The position numbers were made by a program, and so were the translations under genes. Below the pieces are notes generated by a model. The model ran no database searches. It was given only the letters and a program-made list of their open reading frames with translations, and was not told where the DNA came from. A DNA stretch of 8,570 nt. It comes from Candidatus Woesearchaeota archaeon (lineage in GTDB: Archaea; Nanobdellota; Nanobdellia; Woesearchaeales; UBA11716). Where the stretch lies: contig DUKR01000067.1 in the NCBI GenBank assembly GCA_013329175.1, positions 9,748-18,317 of the forward strand, in the 5' to 3' direction. Shown in pieces: positions 6,801 to 8,570 of this stretch. Numbering within the stretch: position 1 is the stretch's first letter; each line of letters begins with the position of its first letter.

Positions 6801-6946
6801 GGCGCCTGTGTTGTTGCGTCACTCTCAAGCACATAGCCCCTGACAATGGCAGGAGAGGGAAGTGCTGCGCAAGGCACAGAGAGCAGCATAGCAAGTGCCA
6901 GAATTACCATTCCCATTCCTGTCCATGCACATTTGCGTCGTTTCAT
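3890..6946 (-). CDS. Membrane-anchored cell-surface protein with six Ig (He_PIG/cadherin-like) repeats and a PGF-pre-PGF-like domain
   Basis: 1018 residues. Residues 1-28 are a signal peptide: basic MKRRK start, hydrophobic core, probable cleavage after PCAA. Residues 34-120 are a beta module (VRGYVLESDATTQAPSGTPF to NVNVALN). Six Ig-like repeats follow at about 125-213, 216-313, 315-402, 404-491, 493-581 and 583-675; most contain Y-A/S-Y, TDPD, AP-x-GM, W-x-P and VSDG/VNDS positions typical of putative Ig (He_PIG, cadherin-like) folds. A GGG linker at 681-683 leads to about 690-842, which matches the archaeal PGF-pre-PGF domain (EVTLTV strand, Y-L-I-x-K, REWIEKYG, VVLHRYHGSEW, GFSYFAIT). A second copy of the N-terminal module is at 866-950. 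One membrane helix at about 964-984 precedes a 34-residue basic cytoplasmic tail. It is the distal gene of a pair, starting within the stop of the upstream gene (ATGA overlap). Likely an adhesion or envelope protein projecting from the cell; the ligand is unknown. Confidence 0.93.
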   Translation of the reverse strand: MKRRKCAWTGMGMVILALAMLLSVPCAALPSPAIVRGYVLESDATTQAPSGTPFSINDTSSGTFVSGVTGRGPSNPGKYAAIVSGYDGDTIIVRGWNQTHQGTLTTTLASSMYNVNVALNESLPNTPPLITSTPDNSTEEDSAFGYAVVVDDYLDTIRYLLMDGPGGMVLNNETGLLSWAPDNDDVGAHEVSLLVNDSFGALAWQNFTLNVTPTNDAPGFSSTPNTSATQDTEYSYQALATDPDNLNGAGYDDDILTYSLASAPAGMGINATTGIVAWVPDNDDVGGNAVIVRASDGEAEALQSFSISVANVNDPPAFSSAPVGVGYAGALYSYSALADDPDDEPLDYALATAPSGMAINATSGLITWFAYPEDAGNHSVTVQVSDGEYTDLQAFTLGVEVSDDAPSFTSAAVAEGTEGELYSYTAEATDPNGDSLTFSLFSGPDGMSVGTAGSVMWMPAEGEEGEHAVVLSVSDGTYSAFQSYIISVANQNSPPAITSTPPSSALEDSTLSYAVTASDADGDGIGFLLAVAPADMTLNNSTGLLAWTPDNDDVGNHTVMVIVNDSVLVTNQSFNLSVNGTNDAPVFLSTPATTATESAYYSYQVVATDPDNSNTASSDDDTLSYSLSSAPAGMAIAGGLAEWVPTAVQVGSQHAIIGVSDGETTTYQQFTITVSALERNGGGSVKEEVVEEFFGNVALKAAIDFINRNLPTPIAITDEEIAITEVTLTVTDDITDASLEVERLAKKPSAIREIPGDGRIFQYLSIGKAGMRDEQITLATITFRVAREWIEKYGKSAEDVVLHRYHGSEWQELTTRAVADDGKIVTFEAESSGFSYFAITFREERGSRPTIDPGAEIIAKSMFVPFHMKGAFLMRDNVTQVPYGTPFTIRNINTSFVVTGRTGGGPESGSFSVLVEGRRGNHLLVLLEGWSVMIILEGDSSYRFVTSLQPKIELFSPEGRQGALSMIIGLAVALLVFSVLIFHHISIRSLRRELKQRNGKTSTLDEIRSIRKRLKRMG

Positions 6947-8570
6947 GGCTCATGCACCCATGTCGCTGCTGCTGAGGTATCAGCCCAATATGCCCTTCCT
7001 GGGTCAAGGGTAGTGAAATCTGCATAGGCAGCTGGAGGCCACCATCCCCATCCTGTATAATGCCTGTTGGTCTCATAGGTGTCTGTTACCGTATTATACC
7101 GTATGAGTGCAGTTATCGCTTCGCTGGGAGTGGTAACGAAATGCTGGCCATAGACTGAATCCTGGCCTATGGTGGTCTGCTGCTGTGAATACCACCCAAT
7201 AAGGCTGTAGTCTGCCGAAAGGGAATAGCTCACGTTGTTAACAGGAACGATGCCAACGTAGGTGACATTGCACGCTGCAGCATTTTCAAAGAAATATCCC
7301 TCAACAGGCTGTAGTGAGGTGAAGTTATCTGATCCAGTTGCAGGAAGCCAGATATCATCATCAGTTTCATAGACAAGCGCCCCCCACATGGAGAGGGTGT
7401 AATTGTAGCGATAGATGGTGCTGATGCAGTCTGCTAGATTGATCTGAAGGTCAAGCCCGCCGTTGCTTCCGTTATTCAGTTCCCAGATTGTCACATTCAC
7501 CTGAGGGGCAATGAGATTGAAATCAGCATCAAGAGCATGGCGGATTTTTCCAAGCGTTACGTTTCCTGTGCTGTTGACATTGCCTCTGTTAACGCCGACC
7601 CTGTAATACCTTGTCGCTGATGCATTCGCCTCCGAATCGCTCCAGTTCAGGTCGGTAATTCCCGAGGCATTAGGCACAGATGAAAACCCTCCAGACCAGC
7701 TGTCCGTGATAAATATGTTGTAGGAATCAGCTCCGCTCACTGCTGGCCAAGCAATGGTTATGATGCTTGTATTTGCTGCTATCGTTATGTTTGAGGCTGT
7801 TGGCCCTGTAACAATGAAGAATGACCATACTGCGCTTGTATTTGTTGCTGAAGAGTCATTGCAGGCAACACTCCAGTTGTGGGATCCCCCTATAAATCCT
7901 GTAACCGTATAATTTGTTGCAGTGCTGTTTTCAGCAATAATATCTGATGCATTGATAACATCATCAATAGTCAGGTTGCAGCTCAGGTTTCCGGTGTCAA
8001 GGTCAACAACTGTCCAGTTGAAATTGACGGCGCTCAGTGAGGTATTGAATAAATGAATCGGAGCATTGAGTGTGACATTAGGCTCTGTTTCCCCTGAAGT
8101 AATGTTCGAAAACGTATAGCTCAGAAAGCTTCGGTAATCAGGCGCAAAGTCATAGCTCTGTGAAGCAGATCCTGTTTCGAAGGTGATGTTGATGCTATCG
8201 CCTCCTGATACATTGATGTCCTCCATACTGATATCAAGCTCAATGGCATTTGAGCCGTTTTCTATCCTGCATCCTGATATGTTTGTGAACTCCTCGGTAT
8301 AGTTGAACACATAGCATAGGCTTGCATTCACCTGGACCCTGAAATCATAGCTTACTGCTATGCCTGACCCTGACTCTGGCGTCGTGGTGTTTCCCGTGCT
8401 GCTGTTTTTGTCAATAAAGAGCCTATAATATTCTGTTGAGTCTGAGTAATTAATCGAGCCATTCACGTCAATGAATGCAAAGAGGCTTGTGCCGTTGTTT
8501 GAAAGCGCCACCCTTCGTATGTCAAAATCATCACCGTCAGCTTCATCTGAATCGCCCACAAGGTCGCTAT
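6943..8570 (-). CDS. Secreted multidomain surface protein with Ig/FN3-like domains and a duplicated C-terminal domain (5' partial)
   Basis: The frame stays open to the right edge (codons from 8568), so the GTG at 8559 is not the real start and the signal peptide lies outside; 541 residues are visible. Residues 1-155 form a beta-sandwich starting with an acidic stretch (GDSDEADGDDFDIRRVALS), resembling extracellular carbohydrate-binding-like domains, though the family is uncertain. Residues 163-253 are Ig-like with a likely Cys197-Cys236 disulfide. Residues 256-342 look like fibronectin type III (TIAWPAVSGADSYNI, RYYRVGV). Residues 346-438 and 447-541 are two copies of one domain, each with F/Y-x-LI, I-x-RYN, a Trp-rich stretch, FT-x-L-x-P and G-Y-F/W elements. 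Sequons are frequent. It ends without a membrane helix or sorting signal. Its stop overlaps the start of the membrane-anchored gene downstream, so the two are likely co-translated and may work together at the surface. Confidence 0.9.
   Translation of the reverse strand, partial: SDLVGDSDEADGDDFDIRRVALSNNGTSLFAFIDVNGSINYSDSTEYYRLFIDKNSSTGNTTTPESGSGIAVSYDFRVQVNASLCYVFNYTEEFTNISGCRIENGSNAIELDISMEDINVSGGDSINITFETGSASQSYDFAPDYRSFLSYTFSNITSGETEPNVTLNAPIHLFNTSLSAVNFNWTVVDLDTGNLSCNLTIDDVINASDIIAENSTATNYTVTGFIGGSHNWSVACNDSSATNTSAVWSFFIVTGPTASNITIAANTSIITIAWPAVSGADSYNIFITDSWSGGFSSVPNASGITDLNWSDSEANASATRYYRVGVNRGNVNSTGNVTLGKIRHALDADFNLIAPQVNVTIWELNNGSNGGLDLQINLADCISTIYRYNYTLSMWGALVYETDDDIWLPATGSDNFTSLQPVEGYFFENAAACNVTYVGIVPVNNVSYSLSADYSLIGWYSQQQTTIGQDSVYGQHFVTTPSEAITALIRYNTVTDTYETNRHYTGWGWWPPAAYADFTTLDPGRAYWADTSAAATWVHEP
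6955..6959 (-). promoter_or_regulatory. Ribosome binding site inside the upstream gene
   Basis: GGGTG on the minus strand lies eight bases before the ATG at 6946, inside the last codons of the upstream gene. Together with the ATGA stop/start overlap at 6943-6946 it fixes the start of the 1018-residue protein, which begins directly with a clear signal peptide, and it supports coupled translation of the pair. Confidence 0.6.

Noticed and set aside
6943..8559. GTG at 8559 as the start of the right-hand gene
   Set aside because: The frame continues upstream to the window edge, the protein begins mid-domain there and lacks a signal peptide, so the true start is outside.

Overview
The window looks archaeal, most likely from a DPANN-type or related uncultured lineage. 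This is inferred from gene content and not proven. Three genes encode very large extracellular beta-sandwich proteins dense in N-glycosylation sequons (N-x-S/T). One of them carries a domain that reads as an archaeal PGF-pre-PGF surface domain. The small coding region in the middle has a TATA-like promoter with a short leader. No rRNA, tRNA, CRISPR array or transposase was found.

Layout. Positions 1-1693 (+) hold the 3' end of a secreted multidomain protein with Ig-like and CARDB-like domains. Positions 1694-2575 are gene-free and hold two adjacent, differently deleted copies (A and B) of a long intergenic repeat, then an AT-rich promoter region. Positions 2576-3322 (+) encode a 248-residue protein with a Pro/Ala/Gln-rich disordered N-terminal half and a coiled-coil C-terminal half. 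Positions 3323-3889 are gene-free and hold the most complete copy (C) of the same repeat. On the minus strand, 8570-6943 (5' end outside the window) and 6946-3890 form a two-gene unit joined by an ATGA overlap. They encode a secreted multidomain protein without an anchor, followed by a 1018-residue protein with signal peptide, six cadherin/He_PIG-like Ig repeats, PGF-pre-PGF-like domain and one C-terminal membrane helix.

How it fits together. The plus-strand genes and the minus-strand pair converge on about 570 bp that is almost entirely repeat copy C. A ~60-85-residue beta module occurs at both ends of the 1018-residue protein and, as a fragment, at the left edge of the first protein. The locus therefore looks like a cell-surface or adhesion cluster that shares modules. 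The membrane-anchored protein could hold its unanchored operon partner at the surface, but that is inference.

The most unusual signal is the intergenic repeat: three copies, a roughly 36-bp imperfect terminal inverted repeat around a ~340-380 bp core, a conserved palindrome plus T-run inside, and a separate 3' tail. It does not behave like a protein-coding sequence when copies are compared, and could be a MITE-like element or a structured, terminator-like RNA element.
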